A stretch of 64,000 nt of DNA. Origin: Malurus cyaneus samueli. Its lineage: Eukaryota > Chordata > Aves > Passeriformes > Maluridae. The translations under genes were made by a program, and so were the position numbers. The first letter of the stretch is position 1; each line of letters opens with the position of its first letter. The notes beneath the pieces are model-generated. The model was not told the DNA's origin. It did not search any database and was given only the letters and a program-made list of their open reading frames with translations. The stretch covers positions 30,852,061 through 30,916,060 of the forward strand of contig CM019217.1 of the NCBI GenBank assembly GCA_009741485.1, given 5' to 3'. Shown here piece after piece: positions 13,001-25,899 of this stretch.

Positions 13001-16000
13001 GTTTAGTTTAGGTCATTCCCAGGGCAAACCAAAAATGCAATTACTGCCAGTGCTGGCATATTTCAATCATCACTGCTGCTACCAACAGGAAAAGACAGCC
13101 TGTGGTATACTGTAATTCAAGAATACATTTTGTTTAAATGGACAAAACCTCCTGGAAATTAGTGCTGATTTATATAATTTTTAAACTTATTTTCTCATCA
13201 TATGGTTAACATGTGTATTACATATAGGTTTCTAACTTTTGTAAAACAAGTTACAAGTTTCTGCAGAAGTTTAGCTTCTCAGGTAGGCACTTTTTATTCT
13301 ATCAAGAACTGCATTCATTAACTACCAGGTGTCTGAAAATGTGTCTGTTAATAGACTTGAGCAGGCCTTTTCCATCTGGCCACACACACAGCTGTACTTT
13401 TAGGGAAATGCTTTCAAGACAAAATATTTGCAAGGAATATTTGTTTTTCTCCTTCCTGCCCCTCAGCTAAAGGCTCTCAAAAGCTGTTAAAAAAATGCAA
13501 GCTGACTTCAACCTAATCAGCTTCAAATGCAAATGACTGAGGCTGCAGACTTTCTCAAGCAGAAAGCACAGAAAATTGCTACAAAAACCCCTTATGCTCT
13601 TTCAGCAATGCCACTGAAAAAAAGAATAAATTGCACGGATGTTAAATACACTTTGCAGAGTACTTTATTTATACAGTACAGTAATCTCTAGACAATTTAG
13701 TTTTTATTTGTGTAATTAACCTATTGATCCACACAAAAAAATTACACAAACAATACATATCTCTTACTAGTTAGCTGTTTCAATGATTGTGAATATTGAT
13801 TTCATCGTTTGAAATGCTGAACAAAAATAGTCTTAAAATAAAAAGAAAGAAATAATAATACCTGACAAGCATCCAGGAAATCCTTCTCTCTGGTCCTTCT
13901 ATTAGCTCCCACCCTGTTTCAGTTTTTAATCAAACTTTGATTTTGACGGACCAAAAGGCTAAATCATAGACATATATCTGAAGCATTTTAATTATGGAGT
14001 GTCTCAAGTCTTCATGCCAGCACTGTGTCTTTGAGGTTTTCAGGTTTATTAGAAACTAGTCTTCAAGATTACACAGGCTGTTTTATACCTGTGCTCATAA
14101 TATCTTTAAGAATGGTATGTTCTTTCATCAAGAAGGTAATAAAATCAGAGAAACTTTGGCTAATTAGGCCACATGCATTTTTGTACAGCATAATTTCACC
14201 ATTTTGAAAGCAGTTACTAAGCATTTACATGTTGAGTGATTCCGAAACCACTCTTCCGATGATCAGAAAAACAAAGGTGCTGACAGGTTTTGCTTGTTGT
14301 CTCCTGGCTGTGGGCTTACTGTTAGCTGGCTCTGACATCTGCACTTCAGTGCTTGTGCAGTTTTGTGTGCTTCTCTTCTGGGGGACAGCTGGATTTATAC
14401 TTTCAGACATGATAAAAACAGTATTTCTGCCTCTGTAAGGCTGGAAATCCACCACCCAAGACTGTAATGACACATGGATATAAGACATTCATGCTTTTGT
14501 TGGCCTTCCTGTCCTATGAAATGGATGTATCATTCCTGAAATAACTGGCTGTCTTGGATTGAGATAATTATAGCATTTATGACATGAATGTACTCTCAGA
14601 TAGCCCCCATGCAAAAAGGTTGAATAAATGAAGTTATGTGATGACAGATACACTCTTCTTGTTCATTAATTGAATACTTCAAAGAAATTTGCAGCCCTAA
14701 GTTGTTAAAATTGTTCTGTATGTTGCTATCAGAACTACTAGCCCTTAACTAATAAAAGAGCTTAGCAGAATGGTTCTCAATTATTTTTTTTCCACGTAGA
14801 CTGCAATTTACTAAAAACTACTCTCTCAGGGATCCCCTGTTCTCTTGTTAATAACATTTCTCTAAATTGCTTGCAAAACCTGCTTACATAGGAGAAAAAA
14901 GATGGAAAGCAATTTACTTCTTATTTCTTTTTGTTGCTGCTAAATCCCATGTAAAACCAAAGACTAAGACCTGGTAGGAATGAAGCTTTTAATCCAGCTT
15001 TGTAGCAGAATTTTGCACCTAAAGAGGAATAAACATGTTTATCTGACTCGTCTTAGTTTGAAAATGTTGGCACCAATGCTATGGGGTTTTAAATTTTTTT
15101 AATGCTTCCTAAATGTTAAATTCTTGATCAATATTGGAAATGAAGTATGAAACATTCACATGTTGTTGAAACTGTCATTCCTGTATTTTAATTGTAGGCT
15201 GCAGTGATCCTGAGTGAGGTAAAAGCTGCTTTGTGCTCCCTGAGACACCCATCAGAGAAATGTCACAGGACTGCTTGTGGGATCTGTATATTCATAGATC
15301 CCTGTATTTGCTCTGTCCATGAAGAGTGGGAATTAACGTGGCTTTAAAAGAAGCACTGCCACTCTTAGCCCTTGCCAATGCTTCACCAGCTGCAGGTGTC
15401 TAATGACTGATGTGTTTGGGGGAGGAAGTGGCTGATATCCCTCTGCCCTTTTGCCATCGCTGTCACAATCAGAGGTCACATTGAATTGCAGCATGTTTGG
15501 CCTGTGGTATGGCCCTACAAATTGCTGGGTTTGTTACAAACACCGTGACAGAAACACTTTTTGTTAGAAACAAGAACTACAACTGCACAGGTGGATTCCC
15601 AGCTCATATATAAACTTCTTCCTATATTTGGCAACTTTTCACTATTCCCTTTTGTTAGCTGGGAAGTGAGGCTAATATTTTAACCAAATGCACTAAGGAT
15701 AGTTGCCTGTACTTGTGAAATTTCTTCATCCTCTGTAGTAAAAGATCCAATATAAAAATTAATATATATATATAAACAAATTTCTCAAGTGGAAATTGCA
15801 CAAATCTTGGTCTTACAGTGGCTTTCTAGGCTGTGTAATTTTTTTTTTTTAACATGGCAGCTTGATTTCTCCTGTGCTTTTTAAACAGAATAGACGTCTG
15901 GAAATTATCTTTCAGAGTATGTGAGGGAGGAATTATTCAAGTAACAGAATGAAATGGCCAATAAAATTTTTAATGCAAGTTTTGATCCCCCACTCTGGGG

Positions 16001-16969
16001 AAGACAGGTTGTCTTTCAGGCAAGTGATTTTACCTGCCAGTTACACAGATGTTGTTCAGCAAACAATCCCGCTCCTCAACCCCTATGCCACCATGGGGAC
16101 CTTCATTTGTTGTCTGGTCAAAGCAGATATATAAATCTCAAGCTGCCTCTACGAAAAGCTGACTCTGTGATGAGGAAGGAATGACTAAAATGCAAGAGAG
16201 GAAAGAATTTGTGCTTGAAAAGGCCTCAACATTTAAATTATACACAGAATAAATAATAAAAAAAACCCACAGGAAAAAAAAAAAACCTATAATAAGCAAT
16301 TTATAAAATCGCAGGTGCCAATTCTCCAATGATGAGCTGCCATTGAGTGATTAAATATAAATATATATTAAACCGTATTGCTACCTTATTGTTATACACT
16401 ATGCACAAGTCTATAGCATGTCCATCTGACCTCAAGTTTTCTCTTGTATAAAGCAATGAAATGAAATTTTCAGCAAAGCTGATATGTTCAACTTAAAAGG
16501 TCAGAGGATTGATTACTAATGTTGGTAGATCTTTTGATGTTTTTACTCATCAGAATCTGAACAAAGAACTTAATGTCTTTAAATCTGGGATATATTTTCA
16601 ATAGTATTTTGTGTTTGAATTTGAAGAATATTTTTAATAGCCTTTGGATATTTTTGAACATCTGATTTCTAAACATGTATTCAAGATTTCTCTTGAAAAT
16701 ATAAGTACTAGAAAGATTCTAATTCTTTTACCAACATGTTTGTGGGGAAGAAAACAGCATGAATAAATATACTTCACTATTTGAAGCAGTGCTTAAAATC
16801 AATAAAAGGCTTTTAAAACCTCTAGAGTTTTTGGAGTGATTTTCAGGGATGGGATGAGGAGGAATGGGATTTATTTTGTTTTTGTTTTGTTTGGGGTATT
16901 GTTTTGTTTTGTATTGTGGCGTTGATTTGCTGCTTTTTTCCACAAAAGAGAAAGAAAATCACCTCAAAG

Positions 16970-16973
<4 letters not shown>
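10035..16973. other. Gene-free sequence between T30 and (AT)n
   Basis: No gene or nameable mobile element is visible. A T17 run lies at 10808-10824. The frame at 14229-14438 (69 codons) is hydrophobic with two possible membrane-like stretches, but it matches no family I know and is the size expected by chance. The part around 13.45-13.60 kb has higher complexity and holds an octamer motif ATGCAAAT at 13527-13534. It could be a conserved noncoding element, but this is only a guess from appearance. The stretch 16860-16945 is T/G-rich. Confidence 0.55.

Positions 16974-17032
<59 letters not shown>
16974..17032. repeat. (AT)n dinucleotide microsatellite
   Basis: About 29 uninterrupted AT units form a 59-bp perfect dinucleotide array, flanked by TGA on the left and AATTAATTA on the right. 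Perfect AT arrays of this length are usually length-polymorphic and can extrude as cruciforms. Confidence 0.97.
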
Positions 17033-17037
<5 letters not shown>

Positions 17038-19389
17038 TTAAAATGCAGTTCAACATCACAGCAGTGAGATTGTTAGAGGTGTATGAGAGAAGCCAAATCT
17101 GTGACTCATGACTAATAGAGAGTTAATGCTGATGGACTAAGAGACACTTTCCTTGAGAGGTCAAGGTGGCTCTGGTGGATTTGGGAGTGTAGCAGTTATG
17201 CACTCATTTTACAGTTTGAGATGTTTTCTTGCCTCATGCATCTAGTCAGTCCTAATATCTGGAAATTAGTGAGGAATAAAGCCAGTCTGCTACCTGTGGT
17301 GCTTCTTGAAATAGCAGCAAATGTAGCACTATTTTTCCTCAGCATTTCACAGACTAAAGTTCAAACTGGGCCCTTACCTGGTCTAGCAGAACACAGTTTT
17401 ACAGGACTAGCTCAGCACACATTAAAAACTACTTTGACTTTGCATTTTTTTTTTTCCTGGACATTGTAGAAGCTTTGAATATTTAAAATGTGATGAGGTT
17501 CATGGGCCTATGTAACTCCAGGGCAAAAGAAGCCTTTCTGAGGGTATAGATTTGTCTGAACTCTTAACAAAAACTGTTTACAAGGACTGGTGCTGATGCG
17601 AATGTGAGAGCTGAATGTGGAAAGGGACATACCTGTCATCTGACTGTGCCTGCACTCAACTCATCTGGAGCAGCATCACTCTGCCAGCTCATGCCTTCTT
17701 TAGGTGATGGACATGTATCCTTTCAGCCTATAGGTAGAAACCAAATTTCAGTTGCCCTCCTACATATTCACAATCAAGTTCCTATGTCCAGGAAATAAAT
17801 ATGTCACCATTTTTAAATCTTAAGTACACATTCTTTGGCATTGACCCACATAATTTGTCTATAAATAACTAAGAATTTGTTGAATTATGATAAAGCTGAG
17901 AGAAAGCAAAAACAATACAATGAAACTCAAAATACAAATAATAGGACTCAGGGAGTATACCATATTAAAGTTGGGATACCAGAAATAAGCTTACCATTGT
18001 TCTGTAGTGCCATTAAATTGCATAATAAGTGCCATTTCAATAAAGTAATGTTGCCTAATACATAAACTCATACAATTGTTAAAGGTAGAGATGCACAAAT
18101 TTCATTAGCATCCCAAATTACTATGACTTAAGCTTCTATATTAAGCCTCAATAGCACTTTTCTTTTTCAGAATTGAAACTAGAATTACATATAGCCATGA
18201 ACTTAAAATATAAAATAATGAACAAGACTTGAATAAATTGTCCGCCTACACTACTGTAAGCTTTTGGTTTTTTAGGAATAAATACCCTTTACCTAAATAT
18301 GGTAACACTGTGTAATTTTATAACAGTTCATTTGTTTTGGCTTTAATCTTTCCTAAGGGTATATTTTTCTTTTCCATGGAGAAGCAAAACTATATTTTCA
18401 TTATGTTAAAAAACATAGAAAGAAACAAGTTGGAAAAAAATAAATCTTCTAAAGGCATAATTTCCAGACAATGATTATACCTCATATTTAAAGAAAACAT
18501 CATATGGAAAGGTCTAATTTACAGGAATGAAAGATAATTGTGAAGATGAACAACACACTAGACAGCATAAGGAACCAAAAAGGCTGACAGATTCAAAAGG
18601 AATGATGTCTTCATAGTCTTCTCCAAGGGTGCAGAGCAAGACTGGTTGTCATTTGCTAACTGTCACTATGATGGAGGAGTATATTTTAAAGTAGAAGGAG
18701 AGCTTAACAAGAAAGGATTAAGACATAATTCTAATTTAACTATATCTTCCTTTCTTGCACACATGATTCATGTACCTAATTAATGCCAATTAGAACTGAA
18801 CTCACTACTAAACAGCAATTAATTCTTTTCTGGCATTGTAAAGAGTGTTATAACTTAAGTGCACATAAGAACATGCCAGCTACTTATGAATAGTACTGTG
18901 CTGAAAGGTAATTTTTTAATGTCAGTGTCAGCATTTCCTTCCCTGAGTGAATTTTCAGAAGTAACACATCAGGCTCTGTCTGCAATCACCATATTTCAGA
19001 CCTTATGCAAGAGGATTAATTCTTTTACAAAACCCTGAATCATTTTTTTTTCTATGACATGATGTTCATCTTCACATAGAGAAGTTTTCAAGTCTCTGAC
19101 TCTTCATAATCTGAGAATCTCCTAATGAAGGCCTTTATCAAAATTAAACATCGATGGGTCAAACTTAAGATCTCTTCCTGTAATTTCTCCACTGATCCAC
19201 AGTTTGGATACCATAATTGAGCTTGCCTAAACTTTCATTTTCAAGAAAGCACTTAAATGGCAACTAAAAAGAGGATGGAGGTTCTCTCTTCACAAGCAGT
19301 CATGTGGAGAAGACAAGAGTCAACAGGTACAAGTTATGACATGAGAGGTTTTAAAAGTTAACTTAAAAAAGGATTTTTTTTTTACAGAG
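17033..19389. other. Gene-free sequence
   Basis: No gene, RNA or clear mobile element is seen. Open frames (the longest is 82 codons at 17221-17469) have no recognisable motif. The sequence is single-copy in appearance. Confidence 0.55.
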
Positions 19390-19570
19390 AAAACAGCCAT
19401 TTATTTGAACAACCTTCCCACAGACATGGCAGAATCCCCATCACTGGAGGTTTTAAGGATGTGATTGCACATGGTGCTAGGTAGTCACATGTGGGCTCCC
19501 TCCCTCATAAAAGATTGGACCAGATGATCTTTTAAGGTCCCTTTCAACCTGGGCTATAATTTTATTAATA
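19390..19570 (+). mobile_element. CR1 LINE 3'-end fragment
   Basis: This is a 5'-truncated CR1 non-LTR retrotransposon. The left part still reads as the end of ORF2, with NNLP and SPSLEV peptides from the C-terminal tail of the CR1 reverse transcriptase protein. It is followed by the typical 3' UTR block with GATTGGACCAGATGATC, then AAGGTCCC and CAACCTGGGC. The usual octamer tail is decayed to ATAATTTTATT. CR1 elements are normally 5'-truncated and leave no poly-A tail, as here. The assignment comes from remembered CR1 structure and not from a database search. Confidence 0.85.
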
Positions 19571-22500
19571 CCCACAGAGTAGGTTGGTTTCATCTTGTGC
19601 TGTTGCTGAAAGTTTTCCCAACTCTTTTCTCCTTGAAGTGTTGTGTCCAGTGTACCACCAGCACACTAGCCTGGTTATGACAATGCAGTATTTGGTAATA
19701 GAGGTGGCAATGACCCGAATCAGCCACAAGACATCAGGCTCAAGTCTGTCTGACTTGATGGGCTGCTGTTGCACATCCATTTTTGGTCAGCTTATATTTG
19801 ACAGAGCTCAGTCACATCAGACTGCAAAGAAGTTCTCTGAGTGCTTGCAATATGCATGAGTGGAAGAGAGCTGTATTTTGTAGAACAAATGGCACAAGTG
19901 GAGATGTGTGCTGAAAAATGCCTAGATGGGAGATTTCACCACCTGGAAGACAATAAGGCAAACACCACAGATGTGAAAACTACTTGGATATGCTGACTCA
20001 GATAGAATCTTGAATTTCAGGCTATACTTCAGATATCATTTGGGTTGTAGGTATTGATGGAAGATATTACCTGTAAAAGTAAAAAATGAGAAAATGTGCA
20101 TCAATTAGGAGACATCTGTTATTTTCGCATTTGCAGAAAGGTGGCATGAGACGTAATATTTATGCAAGAAGAAGAAAACCAGCAAGATACCAATGCAACT
20201 GCTGAAAATTATGATTAAAAATACAGCACAGGAGATAACCCCCAAAAATGAGCAGGGTGCTCAAGAGGAATGAAGACCCAACAGCATCAGTGAGTGGATA
20301 GTAAGATTTCAGGAGGGGAACCACTGCCAAAGGTGACTGACTTAGTGACAAGTGTGATTCTGAGTTTTGGGCTACCAGAGGTTGTTACAGACTTGATCAA
20401 GAACAGCCTGGTGTGGGGTAAAGTTTTGTAAGGGGTAAAACTGGACTGGAAATAGACCAGGTGTATGTAAAAGAGAGAAAAACTATTCAGTACTACAATG
20501 GATAGATTTTGTTTATGCATAAGTGAAAAATAGTAGGAGGAAATCAAAGATTAACAAGAACAGGGTAGCTAGGGAAATTCCTTTACACCTCTCCTGGAAT
20601 CATAGAATATGTCCCAACAGTGTAAAATATCATTCTTCTACTAGGACCAACCTTGTCTTCAATATTCATTTGTTATGAACCATCATGGCTGTATAGAAAG
20701 CTAACTTTATTTTTCATGTATATTTTGGTCTTAACTGAGTGCCAGAAATCAATGAGTAAACAAGAATGGTTCTCAACACCATGATTAGTGTTCCTATAGT
20801 TAGCATAACATTCTGTTTTATTCTATGGGCTTGGGGTTTTATGTGTTTTCTGTTTTGGTTTGTTTTAGGTTTTTCTCCCTTTGTTGTTTTTTTTTGTTTT
20901 GTTTTGGTTTGTTTCTATTTTTGTTTGTTCATTTGTTTTTGTTTTGGTTTCTATGTTTACTGGCATGATTCATCTTTATTTCAGTTAATTAAAAAAAAGC
21001 CCATCAAAGCACAAACTATACAAAAAATAAATCCTTCAAAGAAATGTATTTCAAGAAAGCCAGGTGCACTGACTAAAGCCAATTTTCAGTATATACTGAT
21101 TGCCACGAACTAGAAAATAAGTTTTATTATGATTTAGATAGCACATTGAGAAGAAAATAATTTAATGGAGGATTTACTCTCAAATTGGGACATGGAAAGA
21201 AAAGTAGCAACCATTGTTCATATGCAGACAGTTAATGATAAAACCCAAACAGCTTGAGATGGGAAGCCTCGGGAGCATCCAGACTTTCAACTTTGAGGAC
21301 AATCTCACTGTAATATAGATGTTTCATGAGAATTTTACCTCATCCAAGCAGCCATCCCTCCTCTTTCTTTCCATATCCTCACTTGTTCCTTTGTATATCC
21401 ACCAATTCTTCCTTACATTGAGATCTCTTTGCTATGATTTTCTATTTTTATGCTTGTCCTGAATAAAGATTTTTCAGTTTTCTCTGTCACTCCATAAATG
21501 TGTTAAAGAAGGAAAAAAATAGCTTTGGTGAAATGAAAAACAGTAGTTCTGCCACCATACAAAAGTGTGTAGAGCATGACTTGCTCTTTCCAGTAGCTGT
21601 GTTGTAGGTACTGAGGGACAGCTTTCAGATCCCCCATATATGTACAAGATATAGCTTATCTATGGAAGCTATCATCAAGATTTATCACATATGTGCTGTA
21701 CACTTTGCTTAAAAAATACACACATTTAAAACAAATTATGATAGACTTTTTGTTTAAGTAAGCCTTATTTTTTATGAAATATATGTAGGAAATATTATAG
21801 GAAAGATTATTCCTAAAGATATATATATCCTGAGTCTTCATGTAAGGGGTGCTACTGCAGGTATGTGAGGCCAGACTTTGGTGTAAGAGTGATATTCTAA
21901 ATTTTTGAAAGTCAAGAAAATATATGTCTGTGTATATATAAATTTATGTATATATTTAGAAACTTATGTGTATGGGTTTGGACATCTCATATTTATCACA
22001 GATGAAATGACTGACTTGTTACTGTGATTTGCATGTTCAACATTTGTTAATTCAGATCCTTTGGACAGACAATGGATATAATGCTCTACATTGGATAGTT
22101 TGCTTATAAACAAAGACTCCAGAGAATTTCCATCAGGAAATACAAAACTAAGCAAGCTAGCAAATAAAATACATTACAACAAAATGTATTGAGGATATAC
22201 AGGTAGCAGTTCAGGCATAAGTGATTATTGTATCTGCACAGATGCTGATCCTCAAAAGCAAATCAGCAGGGTGCCACCTTTGGTGGCACTGTTTTCAAAA
22301 ACACAGCTTCAGGACAGTGACATGACCTATTTCACAGTCCATGACATGAGTCATTTATCCTTTCATGTTCATGGCATAGAGCTATACATGCCTTATGTGT
22401 GACAAATGGAAATAAATTCCTTTTCTGAAAACAATTTCACAGTCAGTCCAGTATCCATGTTAAGAAACATAGTTTCTTGCAAAAGTTTGTTTGCACACAA

Positions 22501-24854
22501 TTTTTCAAACAATGGGAGTGGAAAGAAAAGAGATGGATGAAAATCAGAGAGATTCTGAGGAGCAGGAAGAGATAAAAGTAAAGATTTAGGCAGAAATAAT
22601 GTTTAAAGTATGCAAAAGAGTGAAAAAGATCTCTGAACTTCTTACAGAAAAAAATAGTAACAATACAAGTAACACACAGAGAAGAAAGATCAGGGCTTCT
22701 ACAGATGATTAACAAGGTAAACAAGGCCTTCACAAATAAGTCACAAGAAAACAAAGTTGTATTCTTCTGACAATCATGCTTTGGAAGTATTTTTTTGTTT
22801 GTTGATTCTTATCTTCTTATTTGTTAAAAGAAATCTGTTAACACAAACCTAAGCCAGCTGTGCTATTTATCAACATTTCTCTCTAGAGCAAAGGGGATTT
22901 TAAAGCCAAAAATTCTCTGCTGCCTTACTCCTGTAAGAACGAGTTGCTTTGCCTCCAGAATATGAAATCTGTGAAATATTTTATCTGGGCTATATTTCTT
23001 TCCAGATATAAGTGTTTTCCTCTCTGTTTCATATAATGTGCTGTATAACTGTATCAGAAATTATGAAGAAGTAGTAAACAACATGCATATAAATAAAATG
23101 TTATTTAATGCAGTTAAGATGTGTTAACTTAATCTTATTTTCACGTTTCACTTAATATGATCACTTTTATATGAAAATAAAAAGGAACAAGATTATATGC
23201 TTCTTACCAAATGTTGCTTGTTTGATGGTCCTTCTCCCCTGGCTGATAGCAAAACTAGTTCTCCTTCCATGTCATCAAAACATCCCGAGTTGAGGTCCTC
23301 AGTTAGGGCATGAAAGATTGAAAAGGAGTTGTACAGCTTTACCTTAAAACTTCACAAAGTTCACTGCTTCCCCTGGAAAGTTATCTTTGGCAATGTTAAA
23401 TGAGGCAAACTCATCACCAGGATTGAGAGTTTATTGCTGATTTTCCCCCTAAAGCTACCCAACAGATAGCAATCTGAAGCTGAATCACCTCAGTTGTTGA
23501 ATAGATGGAGTGGTGCCTGGCTGGAAGCAGCAGCAGCTTGATAGTGTGAGACTGTGATTTAGAGAAGTAAAGAAAAAACTAATCCCCTCCCTAACACTGA
23601 CTTTTACAACCTAACTTTTTCTGACAGAATACTGGAAGTTACATACATAAATCCAGAGAGCCTTGGAGTAAGTCCCTCCTCCCACCTTCTTTTCCAGTAA
23701 GATAGAAAGCTGTGAGGTGGCAGCACTTTATTGCTAAACAGCTGTTTCACTTGGCCAGATGTACCAGCTTATTGTGGGCATCTGTGGGGGCCCTTCTGCA
23801 ATATTCTTGAGGTTCTGATGTGCACAGCAGCAGCCCCATCCATTCCTTCGACCTGATAGAATGATGGCATTTGCAATGGAAGCTTTCTCTGAAGGGAAAT
23901 CTTTACTTTGTTTCTTTGTGAATTCAGATCCACTCTAAAATAAATGTTTAATAGTTAGGTAATATGTGCTATTTGCATAGAAATATTATACTTTCACAGT
24001 TATCGAATTTCTGACTGTGATGATATTTCACAAAATCACTTTTAAAGCAGTCATAAGGGAAGAGTAAAAAAAAAAATATATCAGAAACCATCAGTTACCT
24101 AGCCAGACTAACTTTAGTCTGCTAGCTCTGCTCACAGTGTAACATTTAATGCAGGTCCTCTTCTCTAAAGAGAGCTTTTGAAATAATGTGCTGAGACTAC
24201 ACTGTGTGCCTCATCAACCCAATATATGGCAAGAGACTTTCAGATTTGCTGTGGTCTTTCTTCAATGTATGTAAGCTATTGGCAGCACGCCCAGCTAATT
24301 TGAATCTGATTACTGGCATAAATTCACTTGGCTGGCAGAACTTTTTAATAAAGTAGTTCAGGTTCATTTAAGCCAAAAAGATGCTGGTTTTTTTTTTTTT
24401 TCACATTCCAAGGCACATGAAAAAAAGTGTATTTGAACAGAGTTTACCTGTGTGGAACATTATGGGCAGCACATTGCTTACATCGGACTTGTCTTATCCC
24501 ACTGGTAATCTCCTTCTGCCTGATACTCACTTAAGTGTGAAAGAATCGTCTTGTATGTTATTAAGATCTGTACTCTGAACTGATCCTGGTTGCCTGTTTT
24601 ATTGATGACCCTGTGAGGACAGAATGCATTTATCAGTATAAAAATTAGTGCTTGTTTTCTTTGCTTTCTCTGTCTTCTGAGATCCCTCTTTTGGACTAAG
24701 AAAGACATGTCTAGAGGTAAAAAGACTGGACAAATTGAACTTCAAAATTGAAAGGTTATTCCAAACAAATTGTTGTTTTTTTTTTTTTCCTGTAGTGGTT
24801 TGGTGCAAATAAACCTTGGTCTAACAGTGGCATTTGCACTAGCCCTTGGTATAA
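19571..24854. other. Gene-free sequence
   Basis: No gene is recognised. The segment at 20590-20660 contains AATCATAGAATAT, which faintly resembles the antisense 3' end of CR1, but the rest does not follow. Open frames of up to 115 codons occur; the longest (20766-21113) runs through a T/G-rich tract and is compositional. TA-rich runs occur around 21.78-21.96 kb. Confidence 0.55.
20835..20952. repeat. (TTTTG)n-like T/G-rich tract
   Basis: The tract holds imperfect TTTTG and TTTG units with scattered C and A. A plus-strand frame across it gives a phenylalanine-, cysteine- and tryptophan-rich peptide. That follows from the composition and is not evidence for a membrane protein. Confidence 0.8.
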
Positions 24855-25045
24855 AAGATTAATAGAATTTTTGAGAATCTGAAGCCAGAAGAGACCATTA
24901 GATCATTATAACTTGACTGCCTGTATATCTCAGGTCATTATATTTCACCAAGTTGCCCTCACATTTGATCTGATAACTTCTGTCGAACAGTCTTGCAGAA
25001 AGAAAGCTGAATAAGATTGCAAGACATCTGGACTTGTTGAATTTT
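24855..25045 (-). mobile_element. Old CR1-like LINE 3' end, minus strand
   Basis: On the plus strand the segment reads as the antisense of a CR1-type 3' end. It has an AATAGAATTTTTGAGAATCT start, then AGAAGAGACCATTAGATCAT, CTGCCTGTATATCTCAGG and ATTTCACC. That order matches an older CR1 subfamily known from turtles, crocodilians and birds, where the same blocks follow one another. It is clearly more diverged than the other CR1 pieces in this window. The right boundary is uncertain. The identification rests on memory of the motif order. Confidence 0.6.
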
Positions 25046-25254
25046 ATGTTCATAGCATGTATTGAAAACTAGACAGTGGAGGTAGGTGTGGCTTTTCTTC
25101 TCTGGGTATTGCCAGTTCTGATGATATTTCACTAATTTGTGCTAAAGGGTTTATTTCAAAATACTGGTTTTTGAGAAAAAAAAAGGCATTTGCATTTTCA
25201 AAGTGAAAGAAATGTCTTTTCTTTTTTATTGATATGAAATGAAGTATAAACTGA

Positions 25255-25700
25255 AATCATGGAATCAATAGAATGGTTTGTGCTGGAAGTGATCTGAAAG
25301 ATCACCGAGTTCCAACAGAACTGGGCATGATGTTCCAGGTGGGGTCTCTTAAGGCCAGAGGAAAGAACCACCTCCCTCCTCTTCTGGTCATGATTTTCCT
25401 GCAGCCCAGGATGATTGCCACATCATGGCAAGGATCTCATCCATCAACACCCCTAGTCTTTCTCTTCAGGGCTGCTCTCAATCCATTTTCCATACTTGTT
25501 AGGGATTTTCCTGACCCAGGTGCAGGATCTTGCATGTGGCCTTGTTGAACTTCCACCTCTCAAGTCTATCCAGGCTGGCATCCCTTCCCTCTTGTGTATC
25601 AACTCACAACACACCTTGGTGGCAGCAAACTTGCAGCAAATGAACATTGAACAACACCTACCTCAAAGGAAAGTCACTTGTCACAGGTTTCCACAAAAAT
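25255..25700 (-). mobile_element. CR1 LINE with internal deletion, minus strand
   Basis: The left 62 bp (25255-25316) is the antisense CR1 3' end, with the decayed octamer tail and the AAGATCACCGAGTTCCAAC block. From about 25337 to 25700 the minus strand follows the CR1 ORF2 protein from the reverse-transcriptase region toward its C-terminus. The frame ending at 25453 carries the CR1-typical WIESSPEEKD peptide, preceded by an HLGRGNP-like remnant. The sequence between the 3' end and the RPHLEYC-like region is missing, so the C-terminal part of ORF2 and most of the 3' UTR are deleted. Several frameshifts are present and no intact ORF remains. It is a dead element. Confidence 0.85.
25453..25647 (-). 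pseudogene. CR1 ORF2 (reverse transcriptase) remnant
   Basis: This is an open 64-codon stretch of a decayed CR1 ORF2. The C-terminal peptide WIESSPEEKD and the upstream SCTWVRKIPNKY correspond to the conserved region after the reverse-transcriptase catalytic core. The catalytic YADD-type box lies upstream of this fragment and is not preserved. Intact CR1 ORF2 proteins are several hundred residues long and carry endonuclease and reverse transcriptase domains, so this piece is non-functional. Confidence 0.75.
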
Positions 25701-25899
25701 AAGGCACATCAAAAGAACAACTTGCAGTTTTTATAGACAGGAGAAATAATTTTAATTAAAAAAGATTGTTCAGTCCAGACTTGTTTGGAAATCAAATCAG
25801 TCTGTTTTGGAAATATTCATCATGAAACCTGTTTCCTATTAGGTTTATTTAGTCAGCCAAACACTTTTGCAAAAACAGGGACTGTGGTCAAAGTGGCTT

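Noticed and set aside
14229..14438. Hydrophobic 69-codon frame with two possible membrane segments
   Set aside because: No family is recognised, there is an antisense open frame over the same bases, and the size is that of chance frames. There is no splice or promoter context.
20160..20351. Membrane-like minus-strand frame considered as an endogenous retroviral envelope remnant
   Set aside because: No other retroviral motif, LTR or frame continuation is visible nearby. A hydrophobic stretch alone is not evidence.
20590..20660. Possible antisense CR1 3' end (AATCATAGAATAT)
   Set aside because: Only the first dozen bases resemble CR1. The block that should follow (AAGATCATC...CCAAC) is absent.
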